From: Bog-473 sp963755375
Lineage (GTDB): Bacteria; Actinomycetota; Acidimicrobiia; Acidimicrobiales; RAAP-2
NCBI GenBank assembly: GCA_963755375.1
Contig: CAVWKG010000016.1
Coordinates: forward strand, 1,116,001 to 1,180,000
Direction of reading: 5' to 3'
Length of the DNA stretch: 64,000 bases
This document shows, piece by piece, positions 8,258 through 17,841 of this stretch (its first letter is position 1; each line of letters starts with the position of its first letter). The translations under genes and the position numbers were made by a program. Under the pieces are notes generated by a model. The model worked only from the letters and a program-made list of their open reading frames with translations, ran no database searches and was not told the DNA's origin.

Positions 8258-9241
8258 ATGACAGGTTCCCGCCCGAAGGCTCTGGTGACGGCCGCCGTGA
8301 GCGGCCCCGGTCTCGACCTGCTCCATCAGCTGGCGGACCTGGTGCTCGATTCGTGGCTGGACCAGCCCTCGCTCCGCATCTACAACGCCTCCCAGTTGGC
8401 CGAACGGGCGGCCGCGGAAGGCGCGTCCATCGTGATCGTGGAGAGCGATGCCTGCGGCGCCGAGCTGTACGAACAACCCATTCTCGCCGTGTGCAGCTGC
8501 CGCGGCGATCCCACCAACGTCGACGTGGCGGCCGCCACCAGTGCCGGGGTCCCCGTCCTGCGCGCCCCGGGACGCAACGCCGACGCCGTGGCCGAGCTCG
8601 CCATTGCCCTCCTGTTCGCCGCCACTCGTGGTGTGGTCCCGGCCGATCGCGACGTGCGGGAAGGCGAGATCTACCGGGATGGGAAGATCCCGTATCAGCG
8701 CTACCGCGCCTGGGAGCTCGCCGGCAAGACGGTCGGTCTCGTGGGGCTCGGCGCGGTGGCACGTGCGCTGCGCTGGCGCCTGCGGGGCCTCGGGATGGAG
8801 GTGCTCTCCTACGACCCGTACGCGCCGGACGCCACCAGCACGCTCGAAGATCTCCTGGCGCGGTCGGACATCATCTCCATTCACGCGCCGGTGACGGACG
8901 AGACCACGGGCCTCATCAACGCCGATGCATTCGCCAAGATGCGCGACGGCGTCGTGTACCTGAACACGGCGCGGGCCAAGATCCACGACACCGACGCGCT
9001 GGTCGCCGCCCTGGCTTCGGGCAAGGTCGCCGCGGCCGGGCTGGACCACTTCGAGGGCGAGCACCTGGCCCCCGACCATCCGCTGACCACGTTCCCCCAG
9101 GTCGTGCTCACACCGCACATCGGGGGCGCCACCTACGACACCGAGTCCAACCACACCCGGACGATCGCCGAGGACCTCTGCCGGCTGATGGCGGGAGCCC
9201 GGCCGCTGCACATCGTCAACCCCGAGGTCCTCTCTTCCTGA
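8258..9241 (+). CDS. D-2-hydroxyacid dehydrogenase family protein (phosphoglycerate dehydrogenase-like)
   Basis: A 327-residue NAD-dependent 2-hydroxyacid dehydrogenase. The cofactor motif GLVGLGAVARAL lies in the central Rossmann domain, NTARA carries the catalytic Arg, and LTPHIGGAT the catalytic His. It lacks the C-terminal ACT domain of biosynthetic SerA, so another 2-hydroxy or 2-keto acid is likely. The ATG at 8258 is chosen because GGAAGGAG precedes it; the frame opens 63 bases earlier but without support. The stop is two bases before the peptidase at 9243, so the two are cotranscribed. Confidence 0.88.
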   Translation: MTGSRPKALVTAAVSGPGLDLLHQLADLVLDSWLDQPSLRIYNASQLAERAAAEGASIVIVESDACGAELYEQPILAVCSCRGDPTNVDVAAATSAGVPVLRAPGRNADAVAELAIALLFAATRGVVPADRDVREGEIYRDGKIPYQRYRAWELAGKTVGLVGLGAVARALRWRLRGLGMEVLSYDPYAPDATSTLEDLLARSDIISIHAPVTDETTGLINADAFAKMRDGVVYLNTARAKIHDTDALVAALASGKVAAAGLDHFEGEHLAPDHPLTTFPQVVLTPHIGGATYDTESNHTRTIAEDLCRLMAGARPLHIVNPEVLSS

Positions 9242-9242
9242 C

Positions 9243-9971
9243 GTGGCGGCGCGTCAACCGACCATCATCGCCACCTCCATCGGGTTCCAGCCGGAGGGGC
9301 CCGATCCCCTCAACGTGCGGCCGGGACCGTCGTACCAGCTGGCGGCCGAGCTGGCCCAAGCCGGGGCGCACCCTCGCATCTGCATCATCGCCACCGCCGT
9401 GGGCGACGACCCGGCACGGCTGGCCGCAGCCCACAACGCGTTCTCCAAGCTGGGGTTCATCAGCTCGCACCTCACGCTGTTCCCGATGCCCAACGTGCCG
9501 GACGTGCGCGCCCACCTGCTCGGGCAGGACATCATCTGGGTGGGGGGAGGCAGCACCGCCAATCTGCTCGCCCTGTGGCGCCTGCACGGCCTGGACACGG
9601 TCCTGCGCGAATGTTGGGAAGCCGGCGTCGTCTTGAAGGGGGTCTCCGCCGGTTCGCTGTGCTGGCACGTTGGCGGCACGACCGACTCCTTCGGGCCCAC
9701 GCTGGTGGCGGTGACCAACGGGCTCGCCTTCTTGCCCTGGTCCAACAGCCCCCACCACGACGCCGAGGAGCAGCGGCGGCCGCTCATCCATCGCCTCATC
9801 GCCAAGGGCACGCTGCCCGACGGCTACGCCACGGAGAACGGCACGGGTCTTGTCTTCTTCGGCACCGAGCTGCAGGACGCCTTCACCGAGGTCGAGGGCA
9901 AGCTGGCCTACTCGCTGACCCAGCAGGGGGGCGGGACCCGGGAGCTCCCGCTGGACACCCGGCTGCTCTGA
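9243..9971 (+). CDS. Peptidase S51 family protein (dipeptidase E-like)
   Basis: A 242-residue protein of the S51 fold. VGGGSTANLLALWR and the nucleophile elbow GVSAGSLCWH (catalytic Ser) are typical of peptidase E and cyanophycinase-like enzymes, which cut Asp-X dipeptides. The GTG start lies one base after the preceding stop, so it probably relies on coupling. Its pairing with a hydroxyacid dehydrogenase suggests a small catabolic operon, but the shared substrate is unknown. Confidence 0.85.
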   Translation: MAARQPTIIATSIGFQPEGPDPLNVRPGPSYQLAAELAQAGAHPRICIIATAVGDDPARLAAAHNAFSKLGFISSHLTLFPMPNVPDVRAHLLGQDIIWVGGGSTANLLALWRLHGLDTVLRECWEAGVVLKGVSAGSLCWHVGGTTDSFGPTLVAVTNGLAFLPWSNSPHHDAEEQRRPLIHRLIAKGTLPDGYATENGTGLVFFGTELQDAFTEVEGKLAYSLTQQGGGTRELPLDTRLL

Positions 9972-9995
9972 GCAACCCGCCGCCCCGCCACTGCG

Positions 9996-11741
9996 TCAGG
10001 CGACGGCCCCGGCCCAGTCCGACCCGGCGTGCACGGTGTCGGTGTCGACGCCGGAGCGCAGCACGCGCCCGGGGACGGCGCCGGTGAAGCCGCCCTCACG
10101 GACGATCTCGGTCCCGTTCACCAGGACGTGCCCCACGCCCACGGCATCGGCGTAGAGGCGGCTGGCGCCGCCCGGGAGGTCGTCGCGGGTCCGCACGGCG
10201 CCGTGGCCGATGGTGGTCGGGTCGAGGACGACCACGTCGGCGAAGCCGCCGGGGACCAGGCGGCCGCGATCGCGGAGTCCGTAGAGCCGGGCCGGGACGT
10301 CGGTCAGGAGCCGTACCGCCTGCTCCCAGCTGAGCAGGCCGCGCGCCCGCACCCCGTCGCCCAACATGGAGGTCGAGTAGATGGCGCCGCACATGGTGTC
10401 GAGGTGGGCGCCGGCATCGGAGCCCCCGACGATGGCCCGCGGGTCCTGCCAGACCCGCGCCCGCAGCTCCCAGTCCTCCTCGGATTCGCCCATGGGCGGC
10501 CGCAATCCCGTGCGCAACCCGTCGGCCACCACGACGTCGAGCAGGGCGTCGAAGGGCACCAGGCCACGCGCCCGCGCCACCTCCCCCACGCTCCGGCCCT
10601 CGGCGTCGGCGTTCTCCGGAGCGAAGGTCTCGTCAATGATGAGGCGATCCCAGACCGCGAGATGCCGCAGGATCCCGGCCTCGTCGGACTGGGCGCCGGC
10701 GTCGAGACGTCGGCGCGTCTCGGGATCCGAGAGCGCCACGATGCGCTCGGCCGCGGGGAGCGCGAAGACCTCGCGCCACCCCGGCAGGCCGTCGAGGATG
10801 GCGCCGTGCTCGAAGCTCAACCGCAACTGCATGGTGTGGGGCAGCGTCAGCGCCAAGACGGTGGCCCCACGGGCGGCGGCGGCGGTGCCGGCAGCGAGCT
10901 GGCTCCACGCACCCTCGGGGTTCATGGCCGAAACCCCGAGCACGTTCCAGTTGACCGGCCGATCCGCCAGCAGCGACATGGTGGCGAGGAAGTCGATGTC
11001 CTCTTCGGTGAAGCCGTTGAGGCAGCCCGCCACGATGAGCTCGACGGTCGTGCCCTCGTGCCGGCGCACGGCGGCGGCGAGCCGCTCCATCTCCTCCCGG
11101 GCCGCCGCCCGCGACGGGACGGGCTGGCCGTCTCCGTCGTTGTGCGTGTGGACCTGCGAGGTCGAGAAGCCGAGCGCCCCTTCCTCGAGCGCGGCGTGCA
11201 GGGCCGCCTCCATCGCCTCCATGTCCCGGGCGTCGGCGGTGCCCCCCACGGCGCGCTCACCCATCACCAGCCGGCGCAGCGTCGAATGGCCGACGAGAAA
11301 GCCTGCGTTCACGGCGATGCGGCCATTGAGGCGGCCGCTCCACTCGCCGAAGGAACCCCAGTCCCACGGCAGGCCGGCCCGCAACGCCGCCAGTGGCATG
11401 CCCTCGACCCGCGCCATCATCCGCGCGATGTAGTCGACGTGCTCCGGCGCCATGGGCGCCAGCGAGAAGCCGCAATTGCCGCCGAGCACCGTGGTCACGC
11501 CGTGCAGAGGGGAGGGGCTGGCGTTGGGATCCCAGAAGAGTTGGGCGTCGTAGTGGGTGTGCAGGTCGACGAAGCCCGGGGTGACGAGCATGCCGGTGGC
11601 GTCGATCACGCTGCCCGCGCCGGTGGTGTCGGCACCGGACCCGATGCCGGCGACCCGCTCGCCGTCGATCACGACGTCAGCCCGGAACGGCGCCGCCCCG
11701 GTGCCGTCGACGACGGTGCCGCCGCGAATGGCCACGGTCAT
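9996..11741 (-). CDS. N-acyl-D-amino-acid deacylase-like amidohydrolase
   Basis: A 581-residue member of the amidohydrolase superfamily. After an N-terminal beta-sandwich (IRGGTVVDGTGAAPFRADV) comes the metal motif DLHTHYDAQ (His61, His63), then VGGSDAGAHLDTM near the C-terminal end of the barrel and a closing GFADVVVLDP strand. Such enzymes hydrolyse N-acyl amino acids or cyclic amides. The ATG overlaps the stop of the upstream aldehyde dehydrogenase (ATGA), which sets this start. It is paralogous to the gene at 16060. D-aminoacylase activity itself is not established. Confidence 0.88.
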   Translation of the reverse strand: MTVAIRGGTVVDGTGAAPFRADVVIDGERVAGIGSGADTTGAGSVIDATGMLVTPGFVDLHTHYDAQLFWDPNASPSPLHGVTTVLGGNCGFSLAPMAPEHVDYIARMMARVEGMPLAALRAGLPWDWGSFGEWSGRLNGRIAVNAGFLVGHSTLRRLVMGERAVGGTADARDMEAMEAALHAALEEGALGFSTSQVHTHNDGDGQPVPSRAAAREEMERLAAAVRRHEGTTVELIVAGCLNGFTEEDIDFLATMSLLADRPVNWNVLGVSAMNPEGAWSQLAAGTAAAARGATVLALTLPHTMQLRLSFEHGAILDGLPGWREVFALPAAERIVALSDPETRRRLDAGAQSDEAGILRHLAVWDRLIIDETFAPENADAEGRSVGEVARARGLVPFDALLDVVVADGLRTGLRPPMGESEEDWELRARVWQDPRAIVGGSDAGAHLDTMCGAIYSTSMLGDGVRARGLLSWEQAVRLLTDVPARLYGLRDRGRLVPGGFADVVVLDPTTIGHGAVRTRDDLPGGASRLYADAVGVGHVLVNGTEIVREGGFTGAVPGRVLRSGVDTDTVHAGSDWAGAVA

Positions 11742-13237
11742 ACCGACTCCCCTTGCCTCTCCGGGCCCGGCCGGACCACTCGCACCCGCTGGCGGGCGAA
11801 GGCCTGCATGCCCTCGGTCCCCAACTCGACGCCGAAACCGGATTGCTTCCATCCGCCCATGGGCGCGTGCATGTCAATGGCCGAGAGGCCGTGGGCATTG
11901 ACGAAGACCGTCCCGGCCGACAGCCGCGACGCCACGTCGGCGGCCAGCGCGTCATCGTTGCTCCAGACCGATGCGCAGAGTCCGAACCCGGTGTCGTTGG
12001 CCGCGTCGACCGCCCGGCCGATGTCGTCGTAGGGGATCACCGGCAGCGCCGGGGCGAACTGCTCCTGGCACACGATGCCGGCATCCGCCGGCGGTGCCAC
12101 CACCAGCGCGGGGGACACGAAGTAGCCCCCCGACCCCTCGTCCTCGGCACGCAGTCGTCCCGGCCGCACGAGCACGGCTCCCGCCGCAGCGGCCTCGGAC
12201 AGCAACGCCTCGACCCGGTCGCGTGCGCCGCCCGTGTGCACCGGGCCCATGGTCACGTCGTCGGCCAGCCCGTCGCCGACCACCTCGGTCGCCAGCCGGG
12301 CCGCCAGCGCGTCGACCGTCTCGTCCAACCGGTCGCGGTGCACGTAGAGGCGTTTGATCGCCATGCAGACCTGCCCGCTCGTCACGAAGGCCGCATCCAC
12401 GATCCGATCGGCCAAGGCGGCGTCGCCGGCCACGTCCGGAGCGAGGATGGCGGCGTCGTTCCCTCCGAGCTCCAGCACCACGGGCCGCGTCGTGGCGGCC
12501 GCCGCGGCCATGACGGCCTGGCCGGTGCCGACGCCACCGGTGAAGGAGACCATGTCGACATCGGGATGGGCCACCAGCGCCGCACCGAGCCCAGCCTCGG
12601 GTCCGTTCACCACGTTGAGGACGCCGGGCGGCAGTTGCTCGGCCATGGCCGCGGCCACGAGGAGCACGGTGCCCGGGCAGGAGGGCGGCGCCTTGACCAC
12701 CACCGTGTCGCCCGCCAGCAGCGCGGGGACGACCTTGTTACCCATGACCGACACGGGCCAGTTGAAGGGCAGGACGGCCGCCACGACGCCGTGCGGCACC
12801 CATTCGATGCGGGTGGCTCCGCCACCGAGGTCACGGCGGGCGAGCGCGTCGGCCACCAGCGGTGCGAAGGCCGAGGCCATGCCGCCCATGGTGGCGGTGT
12901 CGAAGATCGCCTCCAGGTGCGTCTTGCCGTGTTCGCGGGTGAGGAGGCGGGCCAGGTCATGGGCCTCGACCGCAGCCACACCCGCCTCGGCGGCCGCGAT
13001 GACCCGGGCCGCCCGGTCGTCGCCTCCCAGCGCAGCCCAGGCTCGCTGCGACCGGCGCGCTGCGGCGACCGCCTGGTCGAGCTGGGCCGGCGAGGTGGAG
13101 GGGGCGTCGAGCACGACCTCGGCCGGACGGGCGGGGTTCGTCACCGGATAGGTCCCCTCGCCGCCGGACACCACGTCGCCGCCGATGAGCAGCCCGAGGC
13201 TGGTCCTGACGTCATCGACATGTGTGGTCACGTGCAC
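11738..13237 (-). CDS. NAD(P)-dependent aldehyde dehydrogenase
   Basis: A 499-residue aldehyde dehydrogenase with all catalytic elements: PFNW (Asn159), Lys182 in VVKAPP, FTGG at 232-235, the general base Glu256 in LELGGND and the nucleophile Cys291 in SGQVCMA. It oxidises an aldehyde to an acid, and may feed or follow the coupled amidohydrolase at 9996. It is divergent from the amidohydrolase at 13282, sharing a 44-bp promoter region that holds operator 2. The GTG at 13237 could be replaced by the GTG six bases later. Confidence 0.92.
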   Translation of the reverse strand: MHVTTHVDDVRTSLGLLIGGDVVSGGEGTYPVTNPARPAEVVLDAPSTSPAQLDQAVAAARRSQRAWAALGGDDRAARVIAAAEAGVAAVEAHDLARLLTREHGKTHLEAIFDTATMGGMASAFAPLVADALARRDLGGGATRIEWVPHGVVAAVLPFNWPVSVMGNKVVPALLAGDTVVVKAPPSCPGTVLLVAAAMAEQLPPGVLNVVNGPEAGLGAALVAHPDVDMVSFTGGVGTGQAVMAAAAATTRPVVLELGGNDAAILAPDVAGDAALADRIVDAAFVTSGQVCMAIKRLYVHRDRLDETVDALAARLATEVVGDGLADDVTMGPVHTGGARDRVEALLSEAAAAGAVLVRPGRLRAEDEGSGGYFVSPALVVAPPADAGIVCQEQFAPALPVIPYDDIGRAVDAANDTGFGLCASVWSNDDALAADVASRLSAGTVFVNAHGLSAIDMHAPMGGWKQSGFGVELGTEGMQAFARQRVRVVRPGPERQGESV

Positions 13238-13260
13238 CCCCCGGGGCTGAACGACTTTGC

Positions 13261-13274
13261 TGACGATAGTGTCA
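13261..13274. promoter_or_regulatory. TGACACNNGTGTCA-like operator 2
   Basis: TGACGATAGTGTCA matches 12 of 14 positions of the palindrome. It sits between the divergent aldehyde dehydrogenase and amidohydrolase and contains the probable -10 box of the latter, so a bound protein would block that promoter. Confidence 0.6.
13267..13272 (+). promoter_or_regulatory. Probable leaderless -10 box TAGTGT
   Basis: TAGTGT followed by nine bases and the ATG at 13282. It lies inside operator 2. Confidence 0.45.
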
Positions 13275-13281
13275 CCTTGCC

Positions 13282-14523
13282 ATGAGAACCGTCGACGCCC
13301 GGCGGCCTGCGCCGGGCCGGGCCACGCTGCTCCCCGACCCCGAGCCGAGGCCCATCCGGATGCCGGTGATCTCGGTCGACGACCACCTCATCGAACCGCC
13401 GGACGTGTTCGAGGGTCGCCTGCCCGCCGCGCTGGCCCCCGGGGCGCCACGGGTGGTCGAGCAGGAGGACGGAACCCAGAGCTGGGTCTTCGAGGGCAAT
13501 CGCTATCCCAACGTCGGGCTCAACGCCGTGGTGGGACGCCCGCGTGCGGAGTGGAGCATGGAGCCGGCCCGCTTCGACGAGATGCGGCCAGGCTGCTTCG
13601 ACATCGAGGCCCGCATCTTGGACATGGACCGCGCCGGCATCTGGGCCTCGTTGTGCTTCCCCTCACTGGTGTCGGGGTTCTGCGGCGCCGTCTATTCGCG
13701 AGCGAAGGACGGGGACCTCGGGCTCGCCTGCCTGCGCGCCTTCAACGACTGGCACCTCGAGGTGTGGGCGGGCCGCCACCCGGACCGCATCATCCCCCTG
13801 CAGCTTCCCTGGCTGGCCGAGGTCGAGAGGGGAACCGCCGAGGTACGGGCCAACGCGGCCCGTGGTTTCAAGGCCGTCAGTTTTCCCGAGTTCCCCGCCC
13901 AGCTGCAGCTGCCCTCCATCTTCAGCGGCCACTGGGACCCCTTCTTCGCCGCCTGCGAGGAGACCGGCACCGTCGTGTGCCTGCACACGGGCTCGTCGTC
14001 GTGGGCCCCGCTCCCCTCGCCCGACCCTCCGTTCGAGCTGCTGCCCACCGTCTTTCCCGTGAACGCGCTCCTGGCGGCCGGCGAATGGCTGTGGTCGGGC
14101 GTACCACTGCGCTTCCCCGGCCTGCAGGTGGCACTGTCCGAGGGCGGCATCGGGTGGGTGCCGATGCTGATGGACCGGGCCGACTACGTCCTGGGGCATT
14201 CGGCCTCGGGAACCGAGAGCAGTGCCTGGCCCTCGGACCTGCTCCCGAGCGAGGTGCTGCGGCGCAATTTCTGGTTCTGCTCCATCGACGACCCGTCCGC
14301 GGTGGCACAACGCCACGTGATCGGCCTCGACCACATCATGGTCGAGAGCGACTACCCGCACGCCGACTCGTCCTGGCCCGACACCCAGAGCGTGCTGGCC
14401 GCCACCTGGGGCGCGGTCCCGGACGACGAGCTGCGGGCCGTCGCCGGCGGCAACGCCAGCCGGCTCTTCCACCACCCGCTGCCGCCCGCCGACGACTGGC
14501 GCACGCCGGCACCGGTCTCCTGA
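13282..14523 (+). CDS. Amidohydrolase family protein (ACMSD-like TIM barrel)
   Basis: A 413-residue metal-dependent hydrolase of the amidohydrolase-2 type, which includes decarboxylases of aromatic and muconate semialdehyde acids. VDDHLIEP replaces the usual D-x-H-x-H metal motif, a variant shared with the paralogue at 58304. HWDPFFAAC, EGGIGWVP and VESDYPHADSSWP are further active-site segments. It starts one gene ahead of, and is coupled to, the amidohydrolase/SnoaL fusion at 14525. It has operator 2 at its promoter. The reaction is not known. Confidence 0.85.
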   Translation: MRTVDARRPAPGRATLLPDPEPRPIRMPVISVDDHLIEPPDVFEGRLPAALAPGAPRVVEQEDGTQSWVFEGNRYPNVGLNAVVGRPRAEWSMEPARFDEMRPGCFDIEARILDMDRAGIWASLCFPSLVSGFCGAVYSRAKDGDLGLACLRAFNDWHLEVWAGRHPDRIIPLQLPWLAEVERGTAEVRANAARGFKAVSFPEFPAQLQLPSIFSGHWDPFFAACEETGTVVCLHTGSSSWAPLPSPDPPFELLPTVFPVNALLAAGEWLWSGVPLRFPGLQVALSEGGIGWVPMLMDRADYVLGHSASGTESSAWPSDLLPSEVLRRNFWFCSIDDPSAVAQRHVIGLDHIMVESDYPHADSSWPDTQSVLAATWGAVPDDELRAVAGGNASRLFHHPLPPADDWRTPAPVS

Positions 14524-14524
14524 C

Positions 14525-16021
14525 GTGACGGCGGGCGGGCCGCAGACCTTGCCGCTCCCGCCGCGCGCCGGGCCGGTCGTCGACGCAGACGGCCACGTCG
14601 TCGAGCCCTTGGCCGCCTGGGCGGACCTGCCCGACGCGCACCGGCCCGTGATCACTGCCGACCCGCACGGCTACGAGCACGTGACGGTGGGCGGCACGGA
14701 GATCCTGGCCGTCCCGCTGGGGACCCTGGCCCGGCCCGGCTCGGCCTTCGACGACCCGGCGGCCTTCCGCCCGCTGGCCGACGCCCTGCCCGGCGGCAGC
14801 GAGCCGTCCGCCCGGCTGACCGACATGGACACCGAGGGCATCGACCAGGCCGTGCTCTTCCCGAGCATCGGGCTGTACTTCTCCGTCGTCGAGGACCCCG
14901 AGGCGGCGGTCGGGCTGGCCGTCGCCTACAACGACTGGCTCGCCGGATACTGCGCCGCGGACGGGGCCCGCCTCTTCGGCGCCGCCATGCTGCCGCTCCA
15001 GGACCCGGTCGCGGCGGCCCACGAGCTGCGCCGGGCGGTCACGCAGCTCGGCTTCGTGGCCGGCTTCGTTCGGCCCAACCCCTGCCGCGGTCGTTCGCTG
15101 TCCGCCCGCGCCTACGACCCGCTGTGGGACGTGGCCGAGGAGCTCGACGTGCCGATCGCCGTGCACGAGGGCAGCTCGGTGATCGTGCCGACGCTCGGCT
15201 CGGACCGCCCCTTCAACCCGCTGATCCTCCACGCCATGTCGCACACGTTCGAGTCGATGCTCGCCTGCGCCCAGCTCATCGCCTTCGGTGCGCTGGAGCG
15301 GCACCCGGGACTGCGGCTGGTCTTCCTGGAGTCCTCGGGCGGCTGGGCGCCCTTCTGGCTCGAGCGCCTCGACGAGCAGGCGGGCTCCTTCGGCGGGTTC
15401 TGCCCGGACATGGCGCTGCGACCGTCGGAGTACTTCGCCCGGCAGTGCGCCATCAGCTTCGAGGTCGACGAGCAGACGCTGCCCGCGCTGGTGCCCTTCG
15501 TCGGCCCCGACCGCATCGTGTGGGGCAGTGACTACCCGCACCACGACGCCACGTTTCCCGGGGCGGTCACCGCGCTCCGGGCCACCATCGCTCCGTGCCC
15601 CACCGCGGTCCAGACCAAGGTGCTCGGGGTCAACGCCCGGCGGATCTACCGCCTCCCGTCGCGTCGCCCGGCCCCGGCGGGGATCATCGACGACTATTTC
15701 GCGGCCGTCACCGCGCACGACGTCGACACGCTCCGCGGCCTGTTCGTCCCCGACGCGACGTTCGACGTCGACGGCGACGAGCGGCGCGGGCACGACGACA
15801 TCCTGCGCTACTACACCGAGCACACCTTCGTCTTCGAGGACTTCCGCCCCGACCCGGGCCCTCTGCGGATCGACGGCACGACCGTGACTGTGGACATCGA
15901 CGTCCATCTCGGCGGGGCGGACCGATCGGTGCGCGACGTCTTCGAGACCGACGGCGAGCGCATCACCGCGCTGCAGGTGCGCGGGTTCGCCGAGGCGCTC
16001 CGTGCCGCCGTTCCGCGCTGA
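14525..16021 (+). CDS. Amidohydrolase with C-terminal SnoaL-like (NTF2-fold) domain
   Basis: 498 residues. Residues about 15-375 form an amidohydrolase-2 barrel (VVDADGHVVEP near the N terminus, MLPLQDP, VHEGSS, WGSDYPHHDATFP). Residues about 386-498 look like an NTF2/SnoaL small-molecule-binding fold: DDYFAAVTAHDVDTLRGLF, then a His/Asp-containing RGHDDILRYY segment and beta strands to the end. Fusion of the two suggests sequential action on one substrate or ligand capture. The GTG start follows the preceding stop (TGACGTG) immediately, so it is in one operon with 13282. Confidence 0.82.
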   Translation: MTAGGPQTLPLPPRAGPVVDADGHVVEPLAAWADLPDAHRPVITADPHGYEHVTVGGTEILAVPLGTLARPGSAFDDPAAFRPLADALPGGSEPSARLTDMDTEGIDQAVLFPSIGLYFSVVEDPEAAVGLAVAYNDWLAGYCAADGARLFGAAMLPLQDPVAAAHELRRAVTQLGFVAGFVRPNPCRGRSLSARAYDPLWDVAEELDVPIAVHEGSSVIVPTLGSDRPFNPLILHAMSHTFESMLACAQLIAFGALERHPGLRLVFLESSGGWAPFWLERLDEQAGSFGGFCPDMALRPSEYFARQCAISFEVDEQTLPALVPFVGPDRIVWGSDYPHHDATFPGAVTALRATIAPCPTAVQTKVLGVNARRIYRLPSRRPAPAGIIDDYFAAVTAHDVDTLRGLFVPDATFDVDGDERRGHDDILRYYTEHTFVFEDFRPDPGPLRIDGTTVTVDIDVHLGGADRSVRDVFETDGERITALQVRGFAEALRAAVPR

Positions 16022-16059
16022 CGACGCTTTCTCAGGCAGGCGGGGTCAGGCGGGCGCCA

Positions 16060-17769
16060 TCAGGCGGGGCGGGGCTGTGGGCCGCGCAGGAGGCGGCCCG
16101 GCCGCTCCCCCGTCGCCTCGTCGTGCTCACGCACCACCGTGCCCGACTTGACCGTCGCCACGTAGCCCTTGGCGCGCTGCACGAGCCGCTTGCCCGACGC
16201 CGGGAGGTCGTAGACCATCTCGGGAGGCTCCAGGGCCAGTGCGCCGTGGTCGACGATGTTGACGTCGGCCAGGTGGCCCGGTGCCAGCAGGCCCCGGTCG
16301 CGGAACCCGTACAGTTCGGCCGTGCGACGGGTCTGCAGGTGCACCACGGTCTCGACGGGCAGCCCGTCGCCCCGGCTCCGGTCGCGGGCCCAGTGGGCGA
16401 GCATGAACGTGGGCAGGCTGGCGTCGCACAGCACGCCGCAGTGCGCACCGCCGTCGCCCAGACCGAGCACGGTGGCGGGGTGCACGAGCATCTCGCGCAC
16501 GGCGTCCAGGTTGCACGCCGAGTAGTCGAGCAGCGGCAGGTAGAGGAGCTCCTTGCCGTCCCGCTGCAGCATCAGGTCATAGAGGACCTCGTCGGTGGTC
16601 CTCGCCTGCGCGGCGGCGAGGGCGGTGACGCTGCGTTCCGGTGGCGGCTCGTAGTCGGGCGGGTCGCCCAGCGGGAACAGCTTGTGGAGGTTGGCGCGCA
16701 GCAACTGGACGAAGCCTCCCGGGCGCGGCCCCTCGGACAGGATGGCGCCGCGCACCTCGGGCGTGCGCAGGCGGGCGACCCGCTCCGGCAGGGGCAGGTG
16801 CGCGATCTCCTGGTAGGCCCGGTGGTGGGCGAACGGGTGGGTGACGGACTGGAAGCCGACCATGAGTGACGTCGGCTTGCCCGCCACCTGTGGCACCAGC
16901 CAGGCCCCGCGCCGGTTGGCGGCCACGCCGCGGTCGATCCACTCGCGCCACAGGTCCGGCGAGAAGTCGGCCTGGAGCACCTGGTAGGTCACCGGCACGC
17001 CGGCACGGGTGGAGATCTCCGACATCCAGGCGAACTCGTGGTCGAGGTCCCACATGTCGCTGGCCACGGAGAAGACACGGTGTCCCGCCTTGCCGAGCGC
17101 CTCGCCGATGGCGATGAGCTCCTCGGCCGCGGCGTTGGTCCCGGCCGCCAGCTCTCCGTCCTTGGCCCGGTGCAGGATCGTCCGGGTCGTCGACGCGCCG
17201 ATGGCGCCGGCCTGGACGGCCTCGCGCACCAGCGCCGCCATCTCGGCGATCTCCTCCGCGTTGGCGGTGTCGTTGGCCCGGCCCTCGCCGAGCACGTACG
17301 CCCGCAGGGCGCCGTGCGGCACGAGCGAGGCCACGTCGAGCACGCGGTCGGTCCGCTCCACCTCGTCGAGGTACTCCCCGAAGGTCTCCCAGTTCCAGTT
17401 CATGCCCTCGGTCAGCGCGGTGCCGGGAATGTCCTCCACACCCTCCATCAACTGGATCAGCCAGGCGCGGTCGGACGCGCGGGCGGGAGCGAACCCCACG
17501 CCGCAGTTGCCCATGACGACGGTGGTGACCCCGTGCCAGCCCGACGGCGAGACCTCCGGGTCCCAGGTGGCCTGGCCGTCGTAGTGGGTGTGGATGTCGA
17601 CCCAGCCCGGCGTGACGAGGAGGCCGTCGGCGTCGATGACGCGCCGGGCCGGGCCCTCGACCTCGCCGACCGCGGTGACGACGCTGCCGTCGACGGCGAC
17701 GTCACCCGTCCGGGTCGGCTGCCCCGAGCCGTCGGCGATCGTGCCGCCGCGGATGATCAGGTCGTGCAT
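16060..17769 (-). CDS. N-acyl-D-amino-acid deacylase-like amidohydrolase
   Basis: A 569-residue paralogue of the gene at 9996. The N-terminal IIRGGTIADGSG strand, the metal motif DIHTHYDGQ (His60, His62), GLGDGGAHCGVLCD near the end of the barrel and the closing HLADVNIVDH strand are all present. It starts at ATG with AGGAGCACCC upstream. It is followed convergently by the fusion gene at 14525. The downstream gap to the stop of that gene has three CAGGCGGG-like copies. The N-acyl substrate is unknown. Confidence 0.87.
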   Translation of the reverse strand: MHDLIIRGGTIADGSGQPTRTGDVAVDGSVVTAVGEVEGPARRVIDADGLLVTPGWVDIHTHYDGQATWDPEVSPSGWHGVTTVVMGNCGVGFAPARASDRAWLIQLMEGVEDIPGTALTEGMNWNWETFGEYLDEVERTDRVLDVASLVPHGALRAYVLGEGRANDTANAEEIAEMAALVREAVQAGAIGASTTRTILHRAKDGELAAGTNAAAEELIAIGEALGKAGHRVFSVASDMWDLDHEFAWMSEISTRAGVPVTYQVLQADFSPDLWREWIDRGVAANRRGAWLVPQVAGKPTSLMVGFQSVTHPFAHHRAYQEIAHLPLPERVARLRTPEVRGAILSEGPRPGGFVQLLRANLHKLFPLGDPPDYEPPPERSVTALAAAQARTTDEVLYDLMLQRDGKELLYLPLLDYSACNLDAVREMLVHPATVLGLGDGGAHCGVLCDASLPTFMLAHWARDRSRGDGLPVETVVHLQTRRTAELYGFRDRGLLAPGHLADVNIVDHGALALEPPEMVYDLPASGKRLVQRAKGYVATVKSGTVVREHDEATGERPGRLLRGPQPRPA

Positions 17770-17841
17770 TGGGTGCTCCTCTCGGGCGCTCCGACGTGCT
17801 CCCGCCGGGACCCGGTCCCCGGAGGCCGAAGCGGCGGCCGG

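Noticed and set aside
9996..12032. Long open frame on the plus strand opposite the amidohydrolase/aldehyde dehydrogenase genes
   Set aside because: Its product is rich in Gly, Arg and His without motifs; it is the antisense of clear coding genes in high-GC DNA.
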